The notes under the pieces were generated by a model. The model did no database searches, was not told the origin of the DNA, and worked only from the letters and a program-made list of their open reading frames with translations. A stretch of 22,097 nucleotides of DNA from Paracoccaceae bacterium. GTDB lineage: Bacteria > Pseudomonadota > Alphaproteobacteria > Rhodobacterales > Rhodobacteraceae. The position numbers were made by a program, and so were the translations under genes. Each line of letters begins with the position of its first letter. Within the stretch, counting starts at the first letter, position 1. Below are positions 1 to 7,528 of the stretch, piece by piece. The DNA is taken from the NCBI GenBank assembly GCA_027080755.1, contig JALWQC010000239.1:1-22097 (forward strand), in the 5' to 3' direction.

Positions 1-377
1 TCACGCCGCCGAATAATGGCAAACAGAAGAGGAACAGTGCCTACTTATAAGTGGCCCTCAGGATGGGGGCAGGTCAGTATTTCCTGTAATTGATTGATTT
101 TAAGGTAAATTATTTAATGTAGGGTTGCCTTGGTTGGAATTTTGCGGCGAAGTAACTACTCACTATGAAGTAATTACTACATAATTTGCACATGCGTACT
201 TTGTAAAAATATCTGCTTTTGGTGTGTGAAATTTCCGTTGCCCGATGCGCACACCATTCGTCCGCGATGCACTGGGACGCATGGGGACAGACGTGTAGCA
301 CATATCCAACGAAAACATCAAGTTAAGATGGATTTAAATCTATTTGGGACGTATGGGGATACAACCTATGGGGGTTC
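1..377. other. AT-rich gene-free stretch beyond the tRNA 3' end
   Basis: I see no convincing gene here. Much of 60-350 is clearly AT-richer than the rest of the window. A 63-codon minus-strand reading frame at 110-301 has no ribosome binding site and no recognisable domain, so I do not call it. The stretch holds two short direct repeats: TGGGACGCATGGGGA (273-287) recurs with one change at 345-359, and GAAGTAACTACT (149-160) recurs with one change at 167-178. Because it lies immediately past the 3' end of a tRNA gene, it could be the scar or edge of an integrated element, but no integrase and no duplicated tRNA end is visible. Confidence 0.6.
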
Positions 378-454
378 TGGTAGCGGGGGAGGGACTTGAA
401 CCCCCGACACGCGGATTATGATTCCGCTGCTCTAACCACCTGAGCTACCCCGCC
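378..454 (-). tRNA. tRNA-Met (anticodon CAT)
   Basis: Read on the minus strand, this gives a complete cloverleaf. There is a 7-bp acceptor stem (GGCGGGG pairing with CCCCGCT, the first pair G-U), a D-arm, and an anticodon stem GCGGA/TCCGC with the seven-base loop ATCATAA, so the anticodon is CAT. A T-arm with the GTTCAAGTC core follows, then discriminator A and an encoded CCA at 378-380. CAT anticodons belong to elongator Met, initiator Met or lysidine-modified Ile2. The paired first acceptor base pair argues against the initiator. I prefer elongator Met but cannot exclude Ile2 without a covariance model. It lies 77 bp downstream of putA on the same strand. Confidence 0.95.
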
Positions 455-531
455 GGACCGAGGGTGTATTTAGGGCAGCTTGAGGGGGGCGTCAAGCGGG
501 AAAAGCGGGAATGTTTGGCAAAGATTGACGG

Positions 532-3500
532 TTATGGCCTGTCCGGCTGCGCCCCCTCTGCCGCCAGCAGCAGGGCCGTGTTCCCGCCCGAGGCGGTTGT
601 GTCGATGCAGGTATGGCGTTGCAGGCGGGTGTGGGTGGTGTCGGGCAGGGTGGTGACAAGCGGCAGGATCGGGCCTTGGCGTTGTGCCAGTGCGGTATCA
701 TAAGCGCGGGCGGCCTGTTCGTCCCCCCAGTAGAGCGCGCCGGAAAAGCCGGTAAGCGTTACCAGTGCGGCGGCTGGCAGGTCGGGGGCGGGGATCGGCT
801 CGCCGCCCAGTTGGCGCAGGGCTTCGGCCTGACGGGCCGCGGTTTTCGCGCCCGGCCCAAGGCACAACAGGGGCGGGCGGGGGTAGCTTGCCAATCTGTT
901 GGATTCGCCTGTTGGTCCGGGCAGGTTTTCCACCGAAACCGCGCGCTCGTCCACCTGTGCGGCATTCAGGGCCTGTTGCACCGTTTCCGCATCGGCTTTT
1001 GTTTCACCGGCCTGTTCGGTCTGGGTTTCCGGCGGTTCGGGGCGCAGAAACCGCAGCAGATAGGCCGCGCCGCCGGCTTTGGGGCCGGTGCCGGACAGCC
1101 CCTCGCCGCCGAAGGGTTGCGCGCCGACGACCGCGCCGATCTGGTTGCGGTTCACATAGATATTGCCGGCCTTCAGGCGGGCGGTGACATGCTGCACCCG
1201 ATCGTCGATCCGCGTGTGCAAGCCGAAGGTCAGCCCGTAGGCGGTGGCGTTGATATCCCCGATCACCCGGTCCAGATCCGCCGCCTTGAAGGTGGCGATA
1301 TGGAGGACGGGGCCGAAGACCTCGCGTTCCAGTTCGGCGATGCTGTCGATTGACAGCAGGGTAGGCGGGACAAAGTGGCCGCGTGCAGGGCGGGGGAGCT
1401 GTGCGATCAGCCGGCCCTCGGCGCGGGCGGTGGCGATATAGGACTCGATGTCGGCCTGCGCTGCGTCATCAATCACCGGCCCCACATCGCAAGACAAATC
1501 CCACGGGGTGCCAAGCGACAGTTCCTCCATCGCGCCTTGCAGCATTTCGGTGAAGCTGTCGGCAATGTCGTCCTGCACATACAGACACCGCAGCGCCGAG
1601 CATCGCTGCCCCGCCGACTGGAACGCGCTTTGCACCACGTCGCGCACGGCCTGTTCGGGCAGGGCGGTGGAATCGACGATCATGGCATTCAGCCCGCCGG
1701 TTTCCGCAATCAGCGGCGCGCCGGGGGCAAGGTTTTGCGCCATCGCCCGCCGGATCAGCCATGCGGTTTCGGTGGAGCCGGTAAAACACACCCCGCCGAG
1801 GCGCGGGTCCGATGTCAGCGCCGCGCCAACCCCCCCGTCACCGGGCAGCAGTTGCAGCACCGCGCGCGGCACGCCGGCCTTGTGCAGCAGGGACACGGCA
1901 AGATGGGCGATCAGCGGGGTTTGCTCTGCCGGTTTGGCCAGAACCGCGTTACCGGTGGCCAGCGCGGCGGCGATCTGGCCGGTAAAGATGGCCAGCGGGA
2001 AATTCCACGGGGAAATGCAGGCAAAACAGCCGACGGGGGGCGCGCTGTGGGTGCGGGCCTGCGCGGCGTAGTAACGCAGGAAATCGACGGCCTCGCGCAG
2101 CTCGTTAACCGCGTCGGGCAGGGTTTTGCCGGCCTCGCGGGCCAGCAGGGCAAAGATCGCGCCGAAGTTTTCCTGATAGAGGTCAGCGGCGCGGTTCAGG
2201 ATGGCGGCGCGCCGGTCCACCGGCACATCCCAGCGGTGCGCGGCACTTAGCGCGCTGTCCACATCCGCCGCGGTGGCCCATGTGACATGCCCGACGGTAT
2301 CGCCAGGGTCGGCGGGGTTTTGCACCGGTGCGCCTTCCCCGCCGGCCAGCGGGGCGGCCAGCAGGGGCGCGCCGGTGAAGGGGGCCGTGGCAAAGGGCGC
2401 GCGGGCGGCATCTATGGCGGCCAGCGTCGCCGCGTCGGCCAGATCGAAACCGGCGGAGTTCCGGCGTTCCGGCAGAAACAGATCCGCGGGGCGTTTGATC
2501 GGCGTGGCGGGCAGGGGAAGGGCGGCGAAAGGGTCGGTGGCGACCTCGGCAGGGGGGACGGATTCATCCACGATCCGGTTGACAAAGGACGAATTCGCGC
2601 CGTTTTCCAGCAGCCGGCGCACCAGATAGGCCAGCAGGTCCCGATGCGCGCCGACGGGGGCATAAATGCGGCAACGGGTGTTTTCGCGCCCCAGCACGAT
2701 GTCGTGCAGCTGTTCGCCCATGCCGTGCAGCCGCTGGAATTCAAAGGCCTCGGGATCGTCGGCCATTTCAAGGATGGCGGCGACGGTATGGGCGTTGTGG
2801 GTGGCGAATTGCGGATAGATGCGGCCGGTCATGCCCAGCAGTTTGCGCGCGTTGGCGATATAGGAAATGTCGGTCGCCGCCTTGTGGGTGAAGACCGGAA
2901 AGCCGGGCGCGCCGATAACCTGCGCGTGTTTGATCTCGGTGTCCCAGTAGGCGCCCTTGACCAGCCGCACCATGATCCGCCGGTCCAGCCGTTCTGCCAG
3001 CGCGTGCAGCCAGTCCAGTGTGGCACCGGCGCGGGGGCCGTAGGCCTGCACCACCACGCCGAAGCCGTCCCAGCCGGCCAGCGAGGGGTCGCGGAGCGTG
3101 GCCTCTATCACATCAAGCGACAGGTCGAGGCGGTCTGCCTCTTCCGCGTCGATGTTGAAACCCATGCCCGCGGCTTTGGCCAGACCGGCGAGGGCGCGCA
3201 CACGCGGCACCAGTTCGGCCATCACGCGGGCCTTTTGGGCCAGTTCATAGCGCGGATGCAGGGCAGACAGTTTGACCGAGATCCCGGGGTTGCGGCGTGT
3301 ATCCGCATGGGGACAGGCGGCAGCAATGGCGGTGATGGCGCGGGAATAGGCCAGATGATACTGGCGCGCGTCCTGTTCGGTGCGCGCGGCCTCGCCCAGC
3401 ATATCATAGGAATAGGTGTAACCCCTGGCCTCCATGCCCGCCGCGCGGTGCATGGCCTTGTGGATATCCTCGCCCAGCACGAACTGGCGGCCCATTTCGC

Positions 3501-3984
3501 GCATGGCCCGGGCGACGGCGCTGCGGATCACCGGCTCGCCCAGCCGTTTGAGGGCGCCGCGCAGATGGCCGGCGATTCCGGCTTCGCGATCCTCCAGCAC
3601 CTTGCCGGTCAGCAGCAGCGCCCATGTCGAGGCATTCACCAGCGAGGACGCGGATTTCCCCAGATGCCGGCCCCAGTCCGAGGGGGCTATCTTGTCCTCT
3701 ATCAGGGCGTCGATGGTGGTGGCGTCGGGGACGCGCAGCAGGGCCTCGGCCAGACACATCAGGGCGACGCCCTCGTCGGTGGACAGCCCGTATTCGGCCA
3801 GAAATACCTCCATCAAGCCCGGTTTGGCGGCGGCGCGGATGTCGCGCACCAGCTGTTCGCCCCGATCCGATATCCGGCGCCGGGCATCGGTCGTCAGGGC
3901 GGCCTGTTTTACCAGCGCCTCCAGCGTTTCCGGCTGGTCGGCATAAAGGGCGTTTCGGATGTTTTCCCGCAGGTCTGCAAGCAT
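532..3984 (-). CDS. putA: Bifunctional proline dehydrogenase / glutamate-semialdehyde dehydrogenase PutA
   Basis: The protein oxidises proline to P5C with FAD, then the hydrolysed semialdehyde to glutamate with NAD+, channelling the intermediate. It has 1150 residues. The proline dehydrogenase barrel shows KLSALHPRYE (about 239-248), LVKGAYW (341-347), FATHNAH (393-399) and the substrate-binding RRLLENGANSSFV (456-468). The aldehyde dehydrogenase half shows ISPWNFP (657-663), the general-base Glu761 in ETGG and the nucleophile Cys795 in AGQRCSALRC. Beyond about 985 comes a variable linker and a short C-terminal part with TASGGN (1130-1135), as in type B PutAs. There is no N-terminal ribbon-helix-helix domain, so it should not bind DNA or repress itself; control probably falls to the divergent Lrp-type gene. 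The ATG at 3984 fits the conserved N-terminus, with a weak GGAA upstream. No clear terminator follows. Confidence 0.97.
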   Translation of the reverse strand: MLADLRENIRNALYADQPETLEALVKQAALTTDARRRISDRGEQLVRDIRAAAKPGLMEVFLAEYGLSTDEGVALMCLAEALLRVPDATTIDALIEDKIAPSDWGRHLGKSASSLVNASTWALLLTGKVLEDREAGIAGHLRGALKRLGEPVIRSAVARAMREMGRQFVLGEDIHKAMHRAAGMEARGYTYSYDMLGEAARTEQDARQYHLAYSRAITAIAAACPHADTRRNPGISVKLSALHPRYELAQKARVMAELVPRVRALAGLAKAAGMGFNIDAEEADRLDLSLDVIEATLRDPSLAGWDGFGVVVQAYGPRAGATLDWLHALAERLDRRIMVRLVKGAYWDTEIKHAQVIGAPGFPVFTHKAATDISYIANARKLLGMTGRIYPQFATHNAHTVAAILEMADDPEAFEFQRLHGMGEQLHDIVLGRENTRCRIYAPVGAHRDLLAYLVRRLLENGANSSFVNRIVDESVPPAEVATDPFAALPLPATPIKRPADLFLPERRNSAGFDLADAATLAAIDAARAPFATAPFTGAPLLAAPLAGGEGAPVQNPADPGDTVGHVTWATAADVDSALSAAHRWDVPVDRRAAILNRAADLYQENFGAIFALLAREAGKTLPDAVNELREAVDFLRYYAAQARTHSAPPVGCFACISPWNFPLAIFTGQIAAALATGNAVLAKPAEQTPLIAHLAVSLLHKAGVPRAVLQLLPGDGGVGAALTSDPRLGGVCFTGSTETAWLIRRAMAQNLAPGAPLIAETGGLNAMIVDSTALPEQAVRDVVQSAFQSAGQRCSALRCLYVQDDIADSFTEMLQGAMEELSLGTPWDLSCDVGPVIDDAAQADIESYIATARAEGRLIAQLPRPARGHFVPPTLLSIDSIAELEREVFGPVLHIATFKAADLDRVIGDINATAYGLTFGLHTRIDDRVQHVTARLKAGNIYVNRNQIGAVVGAQPFGGEGLSGTGPKAGGAAYLLRFLRPEPPETQTEQAGETKADAETVQQALNAAQVDERAVSVENLPGPTGESNRLASYPRPPLLCLGPGAKTAARQAEALRQLGGEPIPAPDLPAAALVTLTGFSGALYWGDEQAARAYDTALAQRQGPILPLVTTLPDTTHTRLQRHTCIDTTASGGNTALLLAAEGAQPDRP

Positions 3985-4124
3985 GTCGGTGTTCCGGTCT
4001 TGGGGGGCAACGTGTTGCCAGATTTGAAGGTTTTGCCTAGGATGTCGGAAAATATCGGGGAAAACTGCCTTATTTTTGTGAAATGACAGGTGATTTTCCC
4101 GAAATGAACAGGAAAGGCAGGCGA
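3985..4124. promoter_or_regulatory. Divergent putA-putR control region
   Basis: This 140-bp gap separates two divergent genes and must hold both promoters. It contains A/T-tract repeats of the sort Lrp proteins favour: TCGGAAAAT (4045-4053), TCGGGGAAAA (4055-4064) and, in inverted orientation, TTTTCCCGAA (4094-4103). The last two form an imperfect inverted repeat. I infer PutR binding from this arrangement and from the known control of putA by divergent Lrp-type PutR proteins in alphaproteobacteria. I could not assign the -35 and -10 boxes with confidence. Confidence 0.5.
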
Positions 4125-4583
4125 ATGGATCCCCGGCAACTGGACAGTTTCGATCGCGCGATTTTGCAGGTCATGGCTACGGATGGCCGTATCAGCGTCA
4201 CCGATCTGGCGCAGCGGATCGGCCTGTCCAAAACCCCGACCCAGACCCGCCTGAAACGGCTGGAGCAGGGCGGCTATATCAAGGGATACCGCGCCATTCT
4301 GGATCCGATCCGGCTGGGGCTGGACCACGTTGCCTTTGTGCAGGTCCGCCTGTCGGACACCCGCGAGGCAGCCCTAAGCGCCTTTAACCGCGGCGTGCGC
4401 GGGATCCCCGAGATCGAGCAATGCCACATGCTGGCGGCCGATTTCGACTATCTTCTGAAGGTCCGCGTGCGCGACATGGCGGCCTATCGTGCGGTGCTGG
4501 GGGAAAAGATTTCCGCCCTGCCCCATGTCGCCAGCACCTCTACCTATGTGGCGATGCAGGCGGTGAAGGAAGGGGCGCTGTAG
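4125..4583 (+). CDS. putR: Lrp/AsnC-family regulator, probable proline-responsive PutR
   Basis: This is a 152-residue Lrp/AsnC protein, the normal family length. The N-terminal winged helix-turn-helix runs from LDSFDRAILQVM through DLAQRIGLSKTPTQTRLKRLEQGGYI. An RAM ligand-binding and oligomerisation domain (about 65-145) follows. The frame opens at 4083, but I choose the ATG at 4125: it follows a purine-rich AGGAAAGGCAGG and gives the family-typical start MDPRQLDSFDRAIL, while the ATGs at 4083 and 4104 lack a good ribosome binding site. Divergence from putA makes it the likely proline-sensing activator of that gene, as described for Rhodobacter PutR. That role is inferred from position. The gene converges on the glycosyltransferase operon 53 bp away. 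Confidence 0.9.
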   Translation: MDPRQLDSFDRAILQVMATDGRISVTDLAQRIGLSKTPTQTRLKRLEQGGYIKGYRAILDPIRLGLDHVAFVQVRLSDTREAALSAFNRGVRGIPEIEQCHMLAADFDYLLKVRVRDMAAYRAVLGEKISALPHVASTSTYVAMQAVKEGAL

Positions 4584-4636
4584 TCCTCAATCAACCCGTT
4601 TGCCGGTTTCCCTGTCTTGTACAGCAAAAGTTGTAT

Positions 4637-6070
4637 TTATTCAGGGATATAGCCCTGCCCGAGGTAGATCGTATATTCCGCCACTTTGTAGCCGTGGTTG
4701 AAAACCGGCAGGGTTTCCAGTTTGGTGACGGTTTCAAACCGGGCGGTGATGGCCGGGGACAGGGGGAAATAGGGGTCCGTCAGGATCACGGCCTTCTGGT
4801 CCTTGCGGGCGGACTCGTCACGCCACAGGGTGAACTGGCTGTAGCGGGTGGAGAATACCTCCAGCGCAGGATCGTCCAGCCAGAACGCCAGAACCGAGCC
4901 GTTGCGGTAGTCCGAAGCCGCAACAAAATCCGCGCCGGTTTCCGCCTTTGCCGCCTGCACCCGCGCCGCGATTTCCGGCCAGCCCTGCGCCAGCCCCGGC
5001 AGATAGCCCGAGCTGCCAAAGGGCGCAAACAGCGGCATAAGCGTGAAGTTGACGGTAAACAGCGTGGTCAGGACCGTGCCGTACACCAGATGCGCCAGCA
5101 ATTGCGCGCGCGTGGTGACCAGCTGCCCCAGAAACGGCAGGACGGGGATAAAGGCAATGATAACCCAGTGGATATAGACAACGGTAAAGGCCGACAGGAT
5201 CAGGACCAGCGCCGCCAGGGTCAACACTCCGGCGCGGGCCAGCGTGCATTGCATGCCGGAGGCTTTCAGGAACGGCACGCGCAGCAGGGCGATAATGGCA
5301 AAGGGGCCGGCGAACAGGAAAATATCGCGCAAAAAGGCCCAGAGGTTGCCGGCCCAGATACGCAGGGACAGGCCCCCTGTCTGCAACCGGTCCACAAGGT
5401 TGTAGCGGAAAGAGGCCTCGCCGTTATGCAGGTTCCAGACAAACACCGGCGTCAGGCAGGCCAGCATGACCAGCGCCGCGATATAGAGATGCGGGGATTT
5501 CAGCATCGGGCGCAGTTTTGCGCTGCCAAGGATGGTGGCGAAAACCGCAAGGGCAAACAGGACGGCGTTGTATTTCGTCAGCCCCGCCAGCCCGATCAGC
5601 AGCGCGGCGGTATAGAGCGGGCGCAGCGGAACACGGCCGGTTTTGGCGAACCCTTCCAGCGTCCGCACGGCCGGAATGGTGGCCAGCGACAGAAGGGCGA
5701 TCAGCAGGTGGTCGGGGAAGGTTATCTCCAACAGGACAAAAACCATCGGAATGGACAGGGCCGCCACAAGGGTGGTCAGAAAATCGAGGCCCGCGCGGCG
5801 TGTCCACCAGCGGATGGTCCAGACAACGGCGGCGGTGCTTAGCAGGGTGGGGGCGCGCAGGGCGAACAGGGAATGCCCGAAGATTTTCGCGCCTAGCCCC
5901 AGCAGCCAGGCCTGAAGCGGCGGGTGGTCGTAATAGGACCAGTCAAGGTGCTGCCCCCAGAGCCAGTAATACCCCTCGTCCGGCAGGGGGGATGCCAAAA
6001 ACATATAGGCCAGCCGGTCCGCCAGAAGAATGGCAAGGACGGCCCACAGGAACGGGCGGGGCAGGGTCAT
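4637..6070 (-). CDS. GT39/ArnT-like membrane glycosyltransferase (paralog 1)
   Basis: This 477-residue polytopic inner-membrane protein has roughly ten hydrophobic segments and a soluble C-terminal domain (from about 375). The first outer loop carries PLPDEGYYWLWGQHLDWSYYDHPPLQAW. Its acidic pair (Asp31/Glu32) matches the catalytic-loop position of the PMT/ArnT superfamily, which transfers a sugar from a polyprenyl-phosphate donor to lipid, glycan or protein outside the membrane. The acceptor is not predictable. The frame extends upstream to 6196, but I choose the ATG at 6070: it follows GGAAAGGGA and overlaps the previous stop as ATGA, indicating translational coupling. It is a close paralog of the gene just upstream. 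No lipid A or polysaccharide genes are adjacent to hint at its target. Confidence 0.88.
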   Translation of the reverse strand: MTLPRPFLWAVLAILLADRLAYMFLASPLPDEGYYWLWGQHLDWSYYDHPPLQAWLLGLGAKIFGHSLFALRAPTLLSTAAVVWTIRWWTRRAGLDFLTTLVAALSIPMVFVLLEITFPDHLLIALLSLATIPAVRTLEGFAKTGRVPLRPLYTAALLIGLAGLTKYNAVLFALAVFATILGSAKLRPMLKSPHLYIAALVMLACLTPVFVWNLHNGEASFRYNLVDRLQTGGLSLRIWAGNLWAFLRDIFLFAGPFAIIALLRVPFLKASGMQCTLARAGVLTLAALVLILSAFTVVYIHWVIIAFIPVLPFLGQLVTTRAQLLAHLVYGTVLTTLFTVNFTLMPLFAPFGSSGYLPGLAQGWPEIAARVQAAKAETGADFVAASDYRNGSVLAFWLDDPALEVFSTRYSQFTLWRDESARKDQKAVILTDPYFPLSPAITARFETVTKLETLPVFNHGYKVAEYTIYLGQGYIPE

Positions 6071-7503
6071 GGCTGTCCCTTTCCAAGGTAGAACCGGTAG
6101 GTCATCAGGGGCTTGCCGAAACGGCTGACGGTCAGGCTGTCCAGCGGGGTAATGCTGGCAAAGGCGGCGCGGATCTCGGGGGACAGGGGGTGCCATTCGT
6201 CCGTCAGGATCACGGCGTCTTCTGCCGGCGCGGGCCAGAAATCGAACTGGCTGTGGCGCGCGGACAGAACCCGGACCTTGTGCGCCGGCGTGTGAAAGCC
6301 CAGCATCGCCCCGTTGCGATAATCCGAGGCCACCAGCGCCGGGGCTCCGGTTTCCTGTTGCAGGGTTTCAACACGGGCGGCGATGTCCTTCCAGCCAAAG
6401 GTAGAGGCGGTTTCAAGGTCCGCTTTGCCAAACAGCGCCGAAACCGGCAGCACCGTATAATTCAGCGTAAACAGCGTGGCCACCAGCAGGCCGAACCCCA
6501 GATGCGCGACCAGTTGCCAGCGTTTCATATAGGCGGCGGCGAAGGGCAGGAAAACGATCAGCGCGATGATATTCCAGTAATACAGCACATGCGTGAATAT
6601 CGCGACCACCAGACAGGACAGCGTGGCAGTGCCAAAGGTAATCCCCGCCAGCGCCCGCCAGTTTTCCGGTGCCGGCGCCTTGCGCATCCGCCAGAGGGCA
6701 ACAATCAGGAACGGAGAGGCCACAACAGAAAACGCCAGCAGAAACCCTGCCATCTGTCCGGCAATCTGGGCCAGGTCGGGGGCGGTTTCCAGACGGTCCG
6801 ACAGGTTGTAGCGGAAAGAGGCCGCCCCGTGCGCGCGGTTCCAGACAAACACCGGCGTCAGGCAGGCCAGCATCAGCCCCGCCGCCAGATAGGTATGAAC
6901 GGATCGCAACAGGGGCCGGAAGCGCGGAACTACAAGGACACTGGCCCCCACCCCCAGCGCAAACAGTGCCGCATTGTATTTCGTCAGCCCCGCCAGCCCG
7001 ATCAGCAGCGCTGCGGTATAAAGCGGCCCCTTGGCCACCCGCCCCGTGCGCGCAACGGTATCGAGGGTTTTATAGCTGAATACCCCCGCCAGCGACAAAA
7101 GCGCGATCAGCAGATGGTCGTTGAAAACCATAGCGGTGAAGATAAAGAACAGCGGGCTGGCGAAAATCACCAGAATAGCGGTGGTTTTGGCCTTGCGGGC
7201 ATAGCGGCGCAGCCACCACAGGCTGGTGGCAAGCAGAATTGCGCTGCTCAGGGCGGCGGGCAGACGCAGGGCGAAAATGCTGTCTCCGAACAGGGCGGCG
7301 GTCAGGCCTTGCAGCCAGGCCTGCAGCGGCGGGTGGTCGTAATAGGACCAGTCGGGATGCTGCCCCCAGAGCCAGTAATAGGTCTCGTCCGGCAGGGGGT
7401 TGGCGAAGATATGGAATGCCAGACGGTCTGCCAGCAGGACAAATGCGGCAAAAATCAGGAACCCTTTTGGCAAGGGGGCGATATCCGGCGGGGTCATGGT
7501 CAT
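6067..7503 (-). CDS. GT39/ArnT-like membrane glycosyltransferase (paralog 2)
   Basis: This 478-residue polytopic protein shares the architecture of the downstream gene. The outer loop PLPDETYYWLWGQHPDWSYYDHPPLQAW (acidic pair Asp39/Glu40), the LYTAALLIGLAGLTKYNA segment, LACLTPVFVWN and a soluble tail with ASDYRNG are all common to both. It is presumably a polyprenyl-phosphosugar-dependent transferase with an unknown acceptor. The start is uncertain. A GTG at 7539 would overlap selO, while ATGs at 7503 and 7497 begin MTMTPPDIAP; none has a clear Shine-Dalgarno sequence, and I take 7503, 25 bp after the selO stop. The stop overlaps the next start by 4 bp. Several DNA blocks are identical with paralog 1. 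Confidence 0.87.
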   Translation of the reverse strand: MTMTPPDIAPLPKGFLIFAAFVLLADRLAFHIFANPLPDETYYWLWGQHPDWSYYDHPPLQAWLQGLTAALFGDSIFALRLPAALSSAILLATSLWWLRRYARKAKTTAILVIFASPLFFIFTAMVFNDHLLIALLSLAGVFSYKTLDTVARTGRVAKGPLYTAALLIGLAGLTKYNAALFALGVGASVLVVPRFRPLLRSVHTYLAAGLMLACLTPVFVWNRAHGAASFRYNLSDRLETAPDLAQIAGQMAGFLLAFSVVASPFLIVALWRMRKAPAPENWRALAGITFGTATLSCLVVAIFTHVLYYWNIIALIVFLPFAAAYMKRWQLVAHLGFGLLVATLFTLNYTVLPVSALFGKADLETASTFGWKDIAARVETLQQETGAPALVASDYRNGAMLGFHTPAHKVRVLSARHSQFDFWPAPAEDAVILTDEWHPLSPEIRAAFASITPLDSLTVSRFGKPLMTYRFYLGKGQP

Positions 7504-7528
7504 GGGATGGCTATAGCGCAGGGGGCGC

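Noticed and set aside
110..301. 63-codon minus-strand reading frame in the AT-rich left end
   Set aside because: There is no ribosome binding site, no recognisable domain, and the composition is unlike the neighbouring genes; repeats at 273-287 fall inside it. I treat it as chance.
478..497. Six-base inverted repeat GCTTGA/TCAAGC between putA and the tRNA, as a putA terminator
   Set aside because: The stem is short with an eight-base loop and no T-tract follows on the minus strand.
2287..4086. Long plus-strand open frame (599 codons) opposite putA
   Set aside because: It is antisense to a full-length, motif-complete putA. Long antisense frames are expected in GC-rich genes, and the translation is rich in Gly, Gln, His and Arg without domains.
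6451..6459. ACCGTATAA inside a glycosyltransferase gene, as a third copy of the 17-bp operator
   Set aside because: Only nine bases match, the second arm is absent and it lies within coding sequence.
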